A DNA stretch of 64,000 nucleotides, from assembly GCF_900116495.1 (NCBI RefSeq), contig NZ_FPAY01000002.1:62001-126000 (forward strand). The letters run 5' to 3'. Shown here piece after piece: positions 42,941 to 52,645 of this stretch (the stretch's first letter is position 1; every line of letters starts with the position of its first letter). The DNA comes from Arthrobacter sp. ov118 (GTDB lineage Bacteria > Actinomycetota > Actinomycetes > Actinomycetales > Micrococcaceae). The notes under the pieces are model-generated. The model was not told the origin of the DNA, made no database searches, and saw only the letters and a list, made by a program, of their open reading frames with translations. Made by a program: the position numbers and the translations under genes.

Positions 42941-45900
42941 TTGCACCTCAAAAGCCTGACCGTCCGGGGATTCAAGTCGTTCGCCTCGGCAACGACATTT
43001 GAATTCGAACCAGGCGTCACCGCCGTGGTCGGCCCCAACGGTTCGGGCAAATCCAACGTGGTGGACGCGCTGGCCTGGGTCATGGGCGAACAGGGCGCCA
43101 AAACCCTCCGCGGCGGCAAGATGGAGGACGTGATCTTCGCGGGCACCTCCGGCAGGCCGCCCCTGGGCCGCGCTCACGTCTCCCTGACGATCGACAACAG
43201 CGACGGCGCCCTGCCGATCGAATACAGCGAGGTGACAATCTCGCGCACCCTGTTCCGGACCGGCGGCTCGGAGTACGCCATCAACGGCGCTGGCTGCCGG
43301 CTGCTGGACATCCAGGAGTTGCTCTCCGATTCGGGCTTGGGCCGCGAGATGCACGTCATCGTCGGCCAGGGCCAGCTGGACAAAGTCCTGCACGCCACCC
43401 CGGAGGACCGGCGCGGTTTCATCGAGGAGGCCGCCGGCATCCTCAAGCACCGCCGCCGCAAGGAAAAGACCGTCCGCAAACTCGAAGCCATGCAGGCCAA
43501 CCTGTCCCGGCTCAGCGACCTCACCGGCGAAATCCGCCGCCAGCTCACGCCGCTGGGAAAACAAGCGGAAGTGGCCCGGCGCGCCCAGAGCGTCCAGTTC
43601 GAGGTCCGGGACGCCCGGTCGCGGCTCCTGGCCGACGACCTCGTCCAACTGCAGTCCGCGCTGGCCCAGGATGTCGCGGATGAATCGGCGCTCAAGGCGC
43701 GCCGCGGCGTCGTCGAACGCGACCTCGAAACCGGACGGCACCGCCAGGCCACCCTCGAACAACTCGCCGCCGAGGCCACGCCCAAGCTGAACGCCGCCCG
43801 GGAGAACTGGTACGCGCTCTCCACAGGGCGCGAACGGTTCCGGTCCCTCGGCTCGCTCGCCGAGGAACGCCGCCGGCTGCTCGGCGCCGCCGACGCGGTT
43901 CCGGACACCGGCCGGGACCCTGACCAGCTGGAGAAGCAGGCCGCCCGCGTCCGCGACGAACAGGCCGGGCTGGAACGGCAGATCGTGGACCGGACCCAGG
44001 CGCTGGACGCCGCCACCGCCGCCAAGCAGGACGCCGAACAGGCCGCCGCCGCAGAGGACAAGCGGCTGGCCGCCCTGCTGCGGGCCGCCGCGGACCGGCG
44101 CGAGGGCCTGGCGAAGCTCGCGGGACAGGTGGGCGCGGCGCGGTCCCGGGTGGAGTCTGCGCAGGCCGAACTCGGACGCCTCCGCGAATCCCAAAAGGCC
44201 GGCGAGGAGCGCCGGCGTCAGGCGCAGAGCGAATTCTCCGCGCTCGAGTCGCAGGCGGCAGGCGTGGAAGACGGAGAAGAATCGCTCGACGCCGAGTATG
44301 AGGCGGCCAGCGCAAACCTGGACGCCGTCCTCGCCGCGATTGACGAGCTGGAAGCGGCCGAGCGCGAGGGCGAGCGGGAACGCGGCGCCCTCGTGGCCCG
44401 CCGCGACGCCCTCCAGCTCGGCCTGAACCGGAAGGACGGCTCCGGGCACGTGCTCGACGCGGCCTCCGGGGTCCTGGCCTCCGGCGTTCTGGGTGCCTTG
44501 GCCTCCATGATCACGGTCGAAGCCGGATTCGAGCCCGCCGTCGCCGCGGCGCTAGGCGCCGCCTCTGAAGCCGTCGTGGTCCGCGACCGGGAGACGGCCG
44601 CCGCTGCCGTGCAGCTGCTGCGCGATGACGACGCCGGACGCGCCGTGCTGCTGCTGGCCGACGCGGCCGCCGGCGCCCGGGGCGGAGCAGTCCCGGGCGG
44701 GCCTCCGCTTCCCGCGGGCGCGCGCTGGGCAGCGGAGCTGGTTTCCGTAACGGGACCGGACGCTGCCGGACTGCCGCTGCCGGCCCTGCTGGCCGGCGTC
44801 GCCGTCGTCGAGGACCTCGGATCGGCGGCGCAGCTGATCGCCGAACATCCCGGGCTCACCGCCGTGACCCTGGCGGGCGATGTCTTTACCGCGCTGACCG
44901 TGACCGGCGGCTCCGCCACGGCGCCCTCGCTGCTGGAAGTCCAGGCCGCCGTCGACGACGCCGCCGCCAAGCTGGCCGCCGTCGCTGCCGGGCTCGAACG
45001 CAACCGCTTCGCCCTCGCTGCCGCCCGGGCACGGCGCGCCGAAGCCGAGGACCGCGCGGAAGCAGCACTGGCGAAACTCCACGACTCGGACGCAAAGCTC
45101 GCGGCCGTCGCCGAACGGCTCGGCCATCTGAACTCGGTGCTGCGCAGTGCCGTCGGCGAAAGTGAGCGCCTCAACGCTTCCCTGGCCCGGGCCGAGGCCA
45201 ACATCGTCAGCGAACAGGATGCACTCGAAGCAGTGGCCGCGCGGCTCGCCGCGGCCCAGGAAGCCCCGGCGGAGCAGGAACCCTCCCCGGAGCAGCGCGA
45301 CGCTCTTGCCCTGGCCGCGTCGCTGGCGCGCACGGCCGAGATGGAGGCCCGGCTCGCGCTGCGCAGCGCCGAGGAACAACTCGCGGCCACGCGAAACCGG
45401 GCCGCCTCACTGGAACGCGCCGCCGCCACCGAGCGCCGCGCCCGCGAGGAAGCCGCGGAACGGGCCCGCCGCCGCGCGCTCCAGGCCCGCCGCGCCGGCG
45501 CCGTCGCTACGGCCGTGGAGCAAGTGACCCGGTTCATGGATGTGTCCGTGGAGCTGGCCCGACGGGAACGGGACAGCGCGGAGGAACGCCGGGAAGAGAT
45601 GGAACGCGACCTTGCCGCGGTCCGCAGCGGCAACGACGCCCTGGCCCGCGAGCTGGCCGAACTCACCGACTCCGTGCACCGTGATGAGCTCGCCCGCGCC
45701 CAGCAGCGGCTGCGGATCGAAGCGCTGGAACTCAAGAGCGTCGAGGACCTCGGATTGACGGCCGACCAGCTCGTGGCTGACTACGGTCCGGACCAGCCCG
45801 TCCCGGTGCCGGCCGGTGCAGGGGAAGACAAGTGGGCCGCCCTGCGTGCTCCGGTGGACGAGGACGGCCGCGAGATTGTCGAGGGCAAGCCGTTCGTCCG

Positions 45901-46552
45901 TGAGGAACAGGAAAAGCGGCTCAGAAAGGCCGAACGCGACCTCGCGGCCCTCGGCAAAGTCAACCCGCTGGCGCTTGAGGAGTTTGCTGCGCTGGAGGAA
46001 CGCCACCAGTTCCTCAGCACCCAGCTCGAAGACCTGAAATCCAGCCGCAAAGACCTGCTGGACATCATCAAGGAAGTCGACGAGCGCGTGCAGCGGGTCT
46101 TCGCCGAAGCCTTCGAGGACACCTCACGGCAATTCGTCCGGGTTTTCGCCCGGTTGTTCCCGGGCGGTGAAGGCCGGCTGGTCCTGACCGACCCCTCGGA
46201 CATGCTCACTACCGGCATCGAGGTGGAGGCCCGGCCCGCCGGCAAGAAGATCAAGCGGCTCTCGCTGCTCTCCGGCGGCGAACGCTCCCTGACGGCGGTG
46301 GCCCTGCTGGTGGCCATCTTCAAGGCGCGGCCCTCGCCCTTCTACGTCATGGACGAGGTGGAGGCCGCGCTCGATGACACCAACCTGGGCCGGCTCATCA
46401 CCATCTTCGAAGAGCTGCGTGAATCCAGCCAGCTGATCGTCATCACGCACCAGAAACGCACCATGGAAGTCGCCGACGCCCTGTACGGCGTGACCATGCG
46501 CGGCGACGGCGTCTCCACGGTCATCAGCCAGAGGCTGGGCGCGGAGGTCTGA
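42941..46552 (+). CDS. smc: Chromosome segregation ATPase SMC
   Basis: SMC folds and segregates chromosomes with ScpA/ScpB. The product is 1203 aa. TTG 42941 is chosen because AGGAGA lies about 11 bases upstream and the family starts near LHLKSLTVRGFKSFA; the frame is open further upstream without a sensible start. N-terminal Walker A GPNGSGKSN is near residue 33. Long coiled coils (about 170-480 and 680-1020) flank a hinge (about 490-650; GVLASGVLGALASMI). The C-terminal head has the ABC signature LSLLSGGERSLTA and Walker B PFYVMDEVEAALDD. The 16-bp repeats upstream may influence its expression. Confidence 0.94.
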   Translation: MHLKSLTVRGFKSFASATTFEFEPGVTAVVGPNGSGKSNVVDALAWVMGEQGAKTLRGGKMEDVIFAGTSGRPPLGRAHVSLTIDNSDGALPIEYSEVTISRTLFRTGGSEYAINGAGCRLLDIQELLSDSGLGREMHVIVGQGQLDKVLHATPEDRRGFIEEAAGILKHRRRKEKTVRKLEAMQANLSRLSDLTGEIRRQLTPLGKQAEVARRAQSVQFEVRDARSRLLADDLVQLQSALAQDVADESALKARRGVVERDLETGRHRQATLEQLAAEATPKLNAARENWYALSTGRERFRSLGSLAEERRRLLGAADAVPDTGRDPDQLEKQAARVRDEQAGLERQIVDRTQALDAATAAKQDAEQAAAAEDKRLAALLRAAADRREGLAKLAGQVGAARSRVESAQAELGRLRESQKAGEERRRQAQSEFSALESQAAGVEDGEESLDAEYEAASANLDAVLAAIDELEAAEREGERERGALVARRDALQLGLNRKDGSGHVLDAASGVLASGVLGALASMITVEAGFEPAVAAALGAASEAVVVRDRETAAAAVQLLRDDDAGRAVLLLADAAAGARGGAVPGGPPLPAGARWAAELVSVTGPDAAGLPLPALLAGVAVVEDLGSAAQLIAEHPGLTAVTLAGDVFTALTVTGGSATAPSLLEVQAAVDDAAAKLAAVAAGLERNRFALAAARARRAEAEDRAEAALAKLHDSDAKLAAVAERLGHLNSVLRSAVGESERLNASLARAEANIVSEQDALEAVAARLAAAQEAPAEQEPSPEQRDALALAASLARTAEMEARLALRSAEEQLAATRNRAASLERAAATERRAREEAAERARRRALQARRAGAVATAVEQVTRFMDVSVELARRERDSAEERREEMERDLAAVRSGNDALARELAELTDSVHRDELARAQQRLRIEALELKSVEDLGLTADQLVADYGPDQPVPVPAGAGEDKWAALRAPVDEDGREIVEGKPFVREEQEKRLRKAERDLAALGKVNPLALEEFAALEERHQFLSTQLEDLKSSRKDLLDIIKEVDERVQRVFAEAFEDTSRQFVRVFARLFPGGEGRLVLTDPSDMLTTGIEVEARPAGKKIKRLSLLSGGERSLTAVALLVAIFKARPSPFYVMDEVEAALDDTNLGRLITIFEELRESSQLIVITHQKRTMEVADALYGVTMRGDGVSTVISQRLGAEV

Positions 46553-46663
46553 GTCCGGAGGCCTGCGCCGCGGTTTCCCGGGCGGCGGTTTGAGCAGGAC
46601 GATGCCCAGGCAGAACGAATGCGCTGGCCACAGCCCATTTGGGGTTTGTGAGAAGCTAGGGGA

Positions 46664-47872
46664 GTGAACGACATCCTCCCCATCATCCTGCCCATTCTCG
46701 CTGTCCTGGTGGTCCTCGGTGTGCTGATCCCGGTGCTCATGAGGAGCCGTAAGACCACCCGGAAGTATCTCGGCCCGCGTGACGAAAACGACCCCGTGCT
46801 GGGAGCCGGAACCCTTGTGGAGGACCGTCCGTCAACGGCGCCGGCCCCCGAACGGGCGGCACCGGGCGGCGTCGACCTCGACGGCCTGGAAACGGTCGAG
46901 GTGCCGGACGACGTCGCCGGCCTGGAAACCGTGCCGGTGGAGACCCCGCTGCCGGTGGCCGGCCGCCTCATCCGGCTGCGCGAGCGGCTGGTCAAGTCCA
47001 ACAACATCCTGGGCAAGGGACTCCTGGCCCTGCTCTCGGCCGACAAGATCGATGACGACGTTTGGGACGAGGTCGAGGAGACCCTGCTGCTGGCCGACCT
47101 TGGCACCGAACCGACCATGCAGCTTGTGGACGCGCTCCGTGAACGCGTCAAGGTGATCGGCACGCGCTCGCCCGAGCACGTCAAGGCCTTGCTCCGCGAG
47201 GAACTCATCAAGCTCGTGGATCCCACCATGGACCGCAGCCTGAACGTTGACCGTCACGCGGACAAGCCCGCCGTCATGATGGTGGTCGGCGTCAACGGCG
47301 TCGGCAAGACCACCACCGTGGGCAAGCTGGCGCGCGTGCTGGTCGCCGAGGACAAGGACGTGCTGCTGGGCGCGGCCGACACGTTCCGCGCCGCCGCCGC
47401 CGAGCAGCTGGCTACCTGGGGCCAGCGCGTCGGCGTTCCCACCGTCAAGTCGGATATCGACGGCGCCGACCCGGCATCGGTGGCCTACGAGGCCGTCAAG
47501 GCCGGCATCGACCAGGAGGTCGACGTCGTCATGATCGACACCGCGGGACGCCTGCAGAACAAGGTGGGCCTGATGGACGAGCTCGGCAAGGTCAAGCGCG
47601 TCATCGAAAAGCTGGCCGAGGTGGATGAGGTCCTGCTGGTCCTGGACGCCACCACCGGACAGAACGGACTCAACCAGGCCCGGGTGTTCTCCGAGGTCGT
47701 CAACATCACCGGCATCGTCCTGACCAAGCTGGACGGCACCGCCAAGGGCGGCATCGTCGTCGCCATCCAGAAGTCCCTGGGCGTCCCGGTCAAGCTGATC
47801 GGGCTCGGCGAAGGCGCCGACGACCTCGCGCCGTTCGACGCCGAAAGCTTCGTGGACGCGCTGCTGAACTAG
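46664..47872 (+). CDS. ftsY: Signal recognition particle receptor FtsY
   Basis: FtsY docks SRP-ribosome complexes at the membrane. The product is 402 aa from GTG 46664, whose ribosome site AGGGGA is unusually close. An N-terminal membrane helix (ILPIILPILAVLVVLGVLI, about 4-22) is followed by a proline/glutamate-rich linker to about 110, then the NG domain. The NG domain shows GVNGVGKTTTVGKLA (P-loop), LGAADTFRAAAAEQL, DTAGRLQNK and TKLDGTAKGG. The partner Ffh is encoded at 54650-56236. A strong bidirectional terminator follows the stop. Confidence 0.95.
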   Translation: MNDILPIILPILAVLVVLGVLIPVLMRSRKTTRKYLGPRDENDPVLGAGTLVEDRPSTAPAPERAAPGGVDLDGLETVEVPDDVAGLETVPVETPLPVAGRLIRLRERLVKSNNILGKGLLALLSADKIDDDVWDEVEETLLLADLGTEPTMQLVDALRERVKVIGTRSPEHVKALLREELIKLVDPTMDRSLNVDRHADKPAVMMVVGVNGVGKTTTVGKLARVLVAEDKDVLLGAADTFRAAAAEQLATWGQRVGVPTVKSDIDGADPASVAYEAVKAGIDQEVDVVMIDTAGRLQNKVGLMDELGKVKRVIEKLAEVDEVLLVLDATTGQNGLNQARVFSEVVNITGIVLTKLDGTAKGGIVVAIQKSLGVPVKLIGLGEGADDLAPFDAESFVDALLN

Positions 47873-47901
47873 CCCTGCCGCAACAAACCTGCCGCAGCAA
47901 A

Positions 47902-47940
47902 AAAGGGTGCCCCGGTCCTGTGGACCGGGGCACCCTTTGC
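47902..47940. terminator. Bidirectional terminator after ftsY
   Basis: Stem arms 47905-47918 and 47922-47935 (GGGTGCCCCGGTCC and its complement) are perfect around a TGT loop, preceded by an A-run and followed by TTT. It sits between the ends of convergent ftsY and the GH79-like gene. Confidence 0.85.
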
Positions 47941-47948
47941 TTAAGTGG

Positions 47949-49661
47949 CTAGTACTTGAAGTTCAGGACTGTCACTGTTCCGGCCGTGAGCTTGAAGTTT
48001 TGTGTCCCTGACTTGTAGGCGAAGCCGGGCACCGTCGCGCGCTTGGCAAGGGGCGTCGGCTCGGACTTGACGCCGTCGATGACGGTCTGGTCCTCGGCCG
48101 CGTAGCTGGGGCCGCTGAGCTGCGTCATGGTCCCGGTCACGGGTTTGCCCGGCAGGTTCAGGGTGACGGAAGTCTGCTCGGCCTTTTCGGGATCGTTTTC
48201 ATTGATGATCACCACGCTGGTGCTGCCGTCCGCGTGCTGCAGCGCGTAGTTGAACGCCAGGCCGCCGCCGGAGCTGCCCAGTTTCAGGAACTTTCCGGCC
48301 TCGAGCTCGGCGACCATGGAGATGCCGTAGAAGTTGGCCCGGCCGGACATCTTGCCGTTTCCGAACGGGTAGGTGCCGGCGCTGCAGATGGCGGACAGGG
48401 GCGGCCCGCCCTTGCACGTCAGCAGGGAGCTGTGGAAGCTGACTCGGGTAATGCCTAGCTGGGCGGCGGTGAGGGCATAGTCTGCCGCCCACAGCGCCGA
48501 GGCGTGGGTGCGTGAGGTCTCGTTGGAACCGGGGCACGCCGAGACCCCGGTTTCCGGAATCCAGGTCTCCAGGCCCGCGGCACGGCCCACAGCGAGGGCC
48601 GCCTTCTGGTAGTCGATGGCACGGTCGTGCATCGTGTGGCTCACCAGGTTTGCCATGGTGGGCGAGTCCTGGGGGACGTTGCCGTCACAGTCGGAGAGCG
48701 GGTAGTGGTGGAACGTCAGGACCTTCTTCTGCGGGATGTCCGCATCGACGAAGGGCTGCCACCACTTCGAGTCAAAGGCGCCCGGCCCGGAGATGGGCAC
48801 GTTGGGCGCCACCGCATAGATTGCGCTGGCATAATCCTTCAGCTCCCGGACATATTGGTCCACGCTGTAGCCGTCGGTCTTCACATCGTTGAAGACGAAG
48901 CCGTTGGGCTCGTTGCCCACGGTGATGCTGAGCAGCCGGTCACCGAGGATCTGCGAGGCATTCTTGACCATGTCCGCGGCCCGGGCCGGGTTGTAGTGGC
49001 CCAGGTCCACAGTGAGGGTGACCTTGGCATCACCGGCCTCCAGGAGCGTCTTCAGCCGGGTCAGGTCTGCCGGTCCCACGGCCTTGACCGGGTGGGTCTT
49101 GTCGCCTTTGTAATCGGCGGGGACGGCCTCGCCCGTGGACGTCCAGAAGAAGCGCCGGTCGACGGCGTTGCCCCCGAAGCGCAGGACCGGCTGGTCGAGC
49201 TCCTTGAGAAGCTTCACCATCGACGCGTTATCGCTGCTGAGATCCGGATCGGCCAGGTCGGTGGCCTCCAGGGAGATCCCCATTGTGCCCTTGTTCAGCG
49301 CCGTGCCCACGAGGTCGCTGGAGACGTCGACCTTGAGGGGCTCAACCTTTTCCAGCGGCGACCCGGCCGGCGGACCCGGCTGGGCGTAGTACGTCACGCG
49401 CGGTCCCACCTCTGCCGGCGTGAGTGCCGGGGTGGAAGCCGGGGCGGATCCGGAAGAGGCCGGCGGCGCGGGCGGGGCCGGTGTCGGGCTTCCGAGAGAG
49501 AGTGGAATCAGCACCACCGCGGCTGCGATGACGACGGCCGTTCCGGCACCGGCGACGATCCGTGAACGCTTCCTCTGCTTCCCCGCGTTTGTCCCCGCAT
49601 TCGCGGTGTTGCGGGGGTCAGGGCTATCGGCTTTCCCGGGGGAAGAGTCGAATCTGGCCAT
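47949..49661 (-). CDS. Secreted or membrane-anchored GH79-like glycoside hydrolase
   Basis: A 570-aa product. A cytoplasmic, basic N-terminus precedes one membrane helix (IVAGAGTAVVIAAAVVLIPLSL, about 35-56), then a proline/serine-rich linker to about 90. The catalytic domain resembles clan GH-A family 79 (glucuronidase/heparanase group): acid/base candidate Glu251 in TVGNEPNGF and nucleophile candidate Glu370 in WIPETGVSA, plus FGGNAVDRRFFW and FHHYPLSDC. The C-terminal region is beta-rich (VVIINENDPEKAEQTSVTLNL). It likely cleaves a uronic acid or related polysaccharide outside the cell; the local ManNAcA polymer is one conceivable target. It sits alone with convergent ftsY and a MFS gene upstream. 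Confidence 0.72.
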   Translation of the reverse strand: MARFDSSPGKADSPDPRNTANAGTNAGKQRKRSRIVAGAGTAVVIAAAVVLIPLSLGSPTPAPPAPPASSGSAPASTPALTPAEVGPRVTYYAQPGPPAGSPLEKVEPLKVDVSSDLVGTALNKGTMGISLEATDLADPDLSSDNASMVKLLKELDQPVLRFGGNAVDRRFFWTSTGEAVPADYKGDKTHPVKAVGPADLTRLKTLLEAGDAKVTLTVDLGHYNPARAADMVKNASQILGDRLLSITVGNEPNGFVFNDVKTDGYSVDQYVRELKDYASAIYAVAPNVPISGPGAFDSKWWQPFVDADIPQKKVLTFHHYPLSDCDGNVPQDSPTMANLVSHTMHDRAIDYQKAALAVGRAAGLETWIPETGVSACPGSNETSRTHASALWAADYALTAAQLGITRVSFHSSLLTCKGGPPLSAICSAGTYPFGNGKMSGRANFYGISMVAELEAGKFLKLGSSGGGLAFNYALQHADGSTSVVIINENDPEKAEQTSVTLNLPGKPVTGTMTQLSGPSYAAEDQTVIDGVKSEPTPLAKRATVPGFAYKSGTQNFKLTAGTVTVLNFKY

Positions 49662-49788
49662 GGGGGATTACCTCCGGAGGTTTGTGGCAAGTGTCCCCAG
49701 CTTAGTCAAGGACTTTGGCCGCTGTTGACCCCAGGGTCGCGGGGCGGGCTCTGTGCGCGGCGACCGACTGTGGCGGCGGACTGGCTGG

Positions 49789-51039
49789 TCAGGCCTGTTC
49801 GGCCGCGGGACGGACCAGGGTTTCGCGGGCCAAGAGCCACACGGCGGCGGCAGCCAGCAGCACGGCGCCCGTCACGGCGAAGGCCCAGCCGTAACCCAGC
49901 CGGTCCGCCAACAGGCCAGCCATCACGGGGCCGACGATCGCGCCGCTGTCCGCAGCCATCTGGAAGACGGCGAGGACGCGGCCGCCGGAACGCTCGTTGC
50001 CGATCACATCGGCAATTGCGGCCTGTTGCGCCGGCCCCAGCAGCCCGGATCCGATGCCGGCGCAGGCGGATGCGGCCAGGAACCAGGGCAGCTGGTGCGT
50101 GAAACCGATGGCCGCCGTAGCCGTGCCGGTGACCACCAGCCCGGAGACCAGCAGTGGCTTGCGGCCCAGGCTGTCCGCCAGCCGGCCCGAGAACGTCAGC
50201 GCCACCGCGTTCCCGCCCGCAAACACGGCCAGGGCCCAGCCGGCCGATTCCGGACCGGCACCCAGGGCCACGACGGCGAAGAGCGGCACCGTCGCCATCC
50301 GCACGCCGAAGGTGGCCCAGCCATTGGCAAAGCTTGAAAACAGGCCGGCTCGATAGGCATTGTCGCGCAGGGCGTCCCGCAGCTCCATCGCCGGGGCCGT
50401 GGCGCCGGACTGCCGCGAGCCGGTCGGGACGTGGTTGAGCTGGGTCTGCACCACAAGGGCCGCCAGGACCAGGGCCCCAGCGTAGGCAAGGAACGGTACT
50501 CGAAGGCCGAAGTTAGCCAACAGGCCGCCGACAATCGGGCCGCAGACGTTGCCGATCAGGAAGGCCGAGGCATAGGCCCCGGAGACACGGCCGCGGCTCT
50601 CCGGCGGCGCGAGCCGGACCACAAGCGCCATGGACGCCACGGTGAACATCACCGACCCGGCCCCGCCAAGGCCGCGGAACACCAGCAGCTGCCAGTAGTT
50701 TTGGGCGAAGGCGCAGGCCGCCGTCGACGCCGCCACAATGAGGAGCCCGGCGACGTACACGGGCCGCTCGCCCAGCTTCACGATCAGGGCGCCGCCGGCC
50801 GGGGCGAAGATGAGCCGCATGAAGGCGAAGATGCTCACGATCACGGCCGCCGCCGTCGCACCGACGTCGAACGTGGTCGCGAACTGGGGGAGCACCGGTG
50901 CGACGAGGCCAAATCCGAGGGCGATCAGGAAAGCCGCAACCAGCATCACCTTGATGTCCCGGGGCAGCCGGGGGCGGCCCGGGGCACCGGCAGGCACCTG
51001 GGGGGCGGCTTCGCCGGCGGGGCGGGAGGTGTTGCTCAT
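49789..51039 (-). CDS. MFS transporter, probably a drug/small-molecule exporter
   Basis: A 416-aa membrane protein with about 12 transmembrane segments. The first segment after a polar N-terminus includes MLVAAFLIALGFGLVAPVLPQF, and loop motif G(x)LIVKLGERPVYV between helices 2 and 3 matches the major facilitator motif A position. A second set of six helices begins near SFANGWATFGVRMA, after a polar loop. The sequence FLIGNVCGPIVGGLLANFG resembles the motif C of drug/H+ antiporters. The substrate cannot be determined. The stop lies 127 bases after the start of the GH79-like gene, on the same strand. Confidence 0.83.
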   Translation of the reverse strand: MSNTSRPAGEAAPQVPAGAPGRPRLPRDIKVMLVAAFLIALGFGLVAPVLPQFATTFDVGATAAAVIVSIFAFMRLIFAPAGGALIVKLGERPVYVAGLLIVAASTAACAFAQNYWQLLVFRGLGGAGSVMFTVASMALVVRLAPPESRGRVSGAYASAFLIGNVCGPIVGGLLANFGLRVPFLAYAGALVLAALVVQTQLNHVPTGSRQSGATAPAMELRDALRDNAYRAGLFSSFANGWATFGVRMATVPLFAVVALGAGPESAGWALAVFAGGNAVALTFSGRLADSLGRKPLLVSGLVVTGTATAAIGFTHQLPWFLAASACAGIGSGLLGPAQQAAIADVIGNERSGGRVLAVFQMAADSGAIVGPVMAGLLADRLGYGWAFAVTGAVLLAAAAVWLLARETLVRPAAEQA

Positions 51040-51105
51040 AGTGACTTCATCCTTGGGGCAGGGCGGGCCGATCGGCAGCGCGTTCTAAGGCGGGAGTAAA
51101 CCGGT

Positions 51106-51174
51106 GAAACATAACCGTAACAAGTGTGAGATGCACCATTTACGTCCGGGAGGTTCTTGTAACAAGCTGGCAAT
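51106..51174 (+). promoter_or_regulatory. GlnR-like sites upstream of amtB (tentative)
   Basis: GAAAC-N6-GTAAC at 51106-51121 fits the AC-N9-AC shape of GlnR operators, and GTAAC-N6-GCAAT at 51159-51174 is a weaker second match. amtB-glnK is a classic nitrogen-regulated operon, but the sites need a proper matrix search. Confidence 0.3.
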
Positions 51175-51221
51175 GCAAATCCTCCGCCAGCGAAACACAG
51201 CACCGCGAAACTCTTTTGTAG

Positions 51222-51238
51222 AACGCAAATAATGCGTT
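51222..51238 (+). promoter_or_regulatory. Perfect inverted repeat AACGCA-N5-TGCGTT
   Basis: The arms 51222-51227 and 51233-51238 are perfectly complementary and lie 49-65 bases before amtB, in an AT-rich stretch that could hold its promoter. It might be an operator or simply chance. Confidence 0.35.
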
Positions 51239-51286
51239 GGGACCGGCGGACTACTCCGCACCTAATAGCAAGAGAGGACGCAGACC

Positions 51287-52645
51287 ATGGAACTCACCGC
51301 AGGTCTCGTTTGGCTCCTGGTCGCCGCGGCACTCGTGCTGTTCATGACCCCGGGCCTGGCATTCTTCTACGGCGGCATGACTCGGGCCAAGTCGGCCTTG
51401 AACATGATGATGATGAGCTTCGTCGCCATTGGAACCGTTGGCATCACGTGGGTCCTGTGGGGCGCTTCGATGGCCACGAGCAACGACGAAAACTTCTTCC
51501 AGATCTTCGCCAACCCGTTCAGCCACTTCGGCCTCCACGGCTTCACCGAACCGGCCGATCTGCTCAAGGTCGGCTACGCAGCCACCTTCGCCATCATCAC
51601 GGTGGCCCTGATCTCCGGGGCCGTCGCCGACCGCGCCAAGTTCTCCGCCTGGGTGGTCTTCACCCCGATCTGGGCAACCCTGGTCTACGCGCCGCTGGCC
51701 TTCATGGTTTGGGGCGGCGGCCTCTTCTCCGCTGACGGCTGGTTCGGCCAGACCTTCGCACCGGTCATCGACTTCGCCGGCGGCACCGTAGTCCACATCA
51801 ACGCCGGCGTCGCAGGCCTGATCCTGGTCCTGATCATCGGCAACCGCAAGGGCTTCGGCAAGGACCCGAACCACCGCCCGCACAACATTCCGTTTGTCAT
51901 GCTCGGCGCCGCAATCCTGTGGTTCGGCTGGTTCGGCTTCAACGCCGGTGCCGCCGCCACCGTTGAGCAGGCCGGCCTGATCTGGATCAACACCCTGGCT
52001 GCCCCGGCCGCCGCGATGCTCGGCTGGCTCGCCGTCGAACGCTTCCGCGACGGCCACCCGACCTCCCTCGGTGCCGCCTCGGGCGTCGTCGCCGGCCTGG
52101 TCGCCATCACCCCGGCCTGCGCCAACGTCTCCCCGCTGGGTGCGATCGCCCTCGGCGTCGCTGCCGGTATCGCCTCCGCGCTCGCCGTCGGCCTGAAGTT
52201 CAAGTTCGGCTACGATGACTCGCTCGACGTCGTCGGCGTCCACCTCGTCGCCGGTGTTATCGGCACCGTGGCAATCGGCTTCCTGGCCACCCCGACCCAG
52301 GGCGCTGCGGGCCTGTTCTACGGCGGCGGCACCACGCAGCTGGTCGCACAGAGCCTCGCGGCACTGATGGCCATCGTCTTCACCGCCGTGATGACGTTCA
52401 TCATCGCCTTCCCGATCCACAAGCTCATGGGCTTCCGGGTCTCCCAGGAACAGGAAGTCGTCGGCGTGGACCTGAGCCTGCACGCAGAGACGGCCTACGA
52501 GTTCGGCGTCGGCGGCCACGGCGGCAGCTTCCAGCCGCTCCACGAACTCATCACCGGCAAGAGCCAGTCAGACGAGGCAGCTCCGGTGGACGCCGCATCC
52601 AACGGCAAGCACAACTCAACAGGTAAGGAAAGTGTGGGGGCATGA
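51287..52645 (+). CDS. amtB: Ammonium transporter
   Basis: AmtB conducts ammonium/ammonia across the membrane. The product is 452 aa with about 11 transmembrane helices. Family motifs are FFYGGMTRAKSALNMMMMSF, DFAGGTVVHINAGVAGLI with the pore histidine, WFGWFGFNAGAAA and VDLSLHAETAYEF at the C-terminus, where PII docks. GTG or ATG choice: ATG 51287 follows AGAGGA. The last four bases overlap glnK (ATGA), so translation is coupled. A C-terminal tail of about 40 residues, rich in serine and charged residues, is longer than typical for AmtB. Confidence 0.95.
   Translation: MELTAGLVWLLVAAALVLFMTPGLAFFYGGMTRAKSALNMMMMSFVAIGTVGITWVLWGASMATSNDENFFQIFANPFSHFGLHGFTEPADLLKVGYAATFAIITVALISGAVADRAKFSAWVVFTPIWATLVYAPLAFMVWGGGLFSADGWFGQTFAPVIDFAGGTVVHINAGVAGLILVLIIGNRKGFGKDPNHRPHNIPFVMLGAAILWFGWFGFNAGAAATVEQAGLIWINTLAAPAAAMLGWLAVERFRDGHPTSLGAASGVVAGLVAITPACANVSPLGAIALGVAAGIASALAVGLKFKFGYDDSLDVVGVHLVAGVIGTVAIGFLATPTQGAAGLFYGGGTTQLVAQSLAALMAIVFTAVMTFIIAFPIHKLMGFRVSQEQEVVGVDLSLHAETAYEFGVGGHGGSFQPLHELITGKSQSDEAAPVDAASNGKHNSTGKESVGA

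Noticed and set aside
44218..45735. 505-residue minus-strand, serine/alanine/arginine-rich frame opposite smc
   Set aside because: Antisense shadow of the SMC coiled coil; low-complexity composition comes from GC-rich codons.
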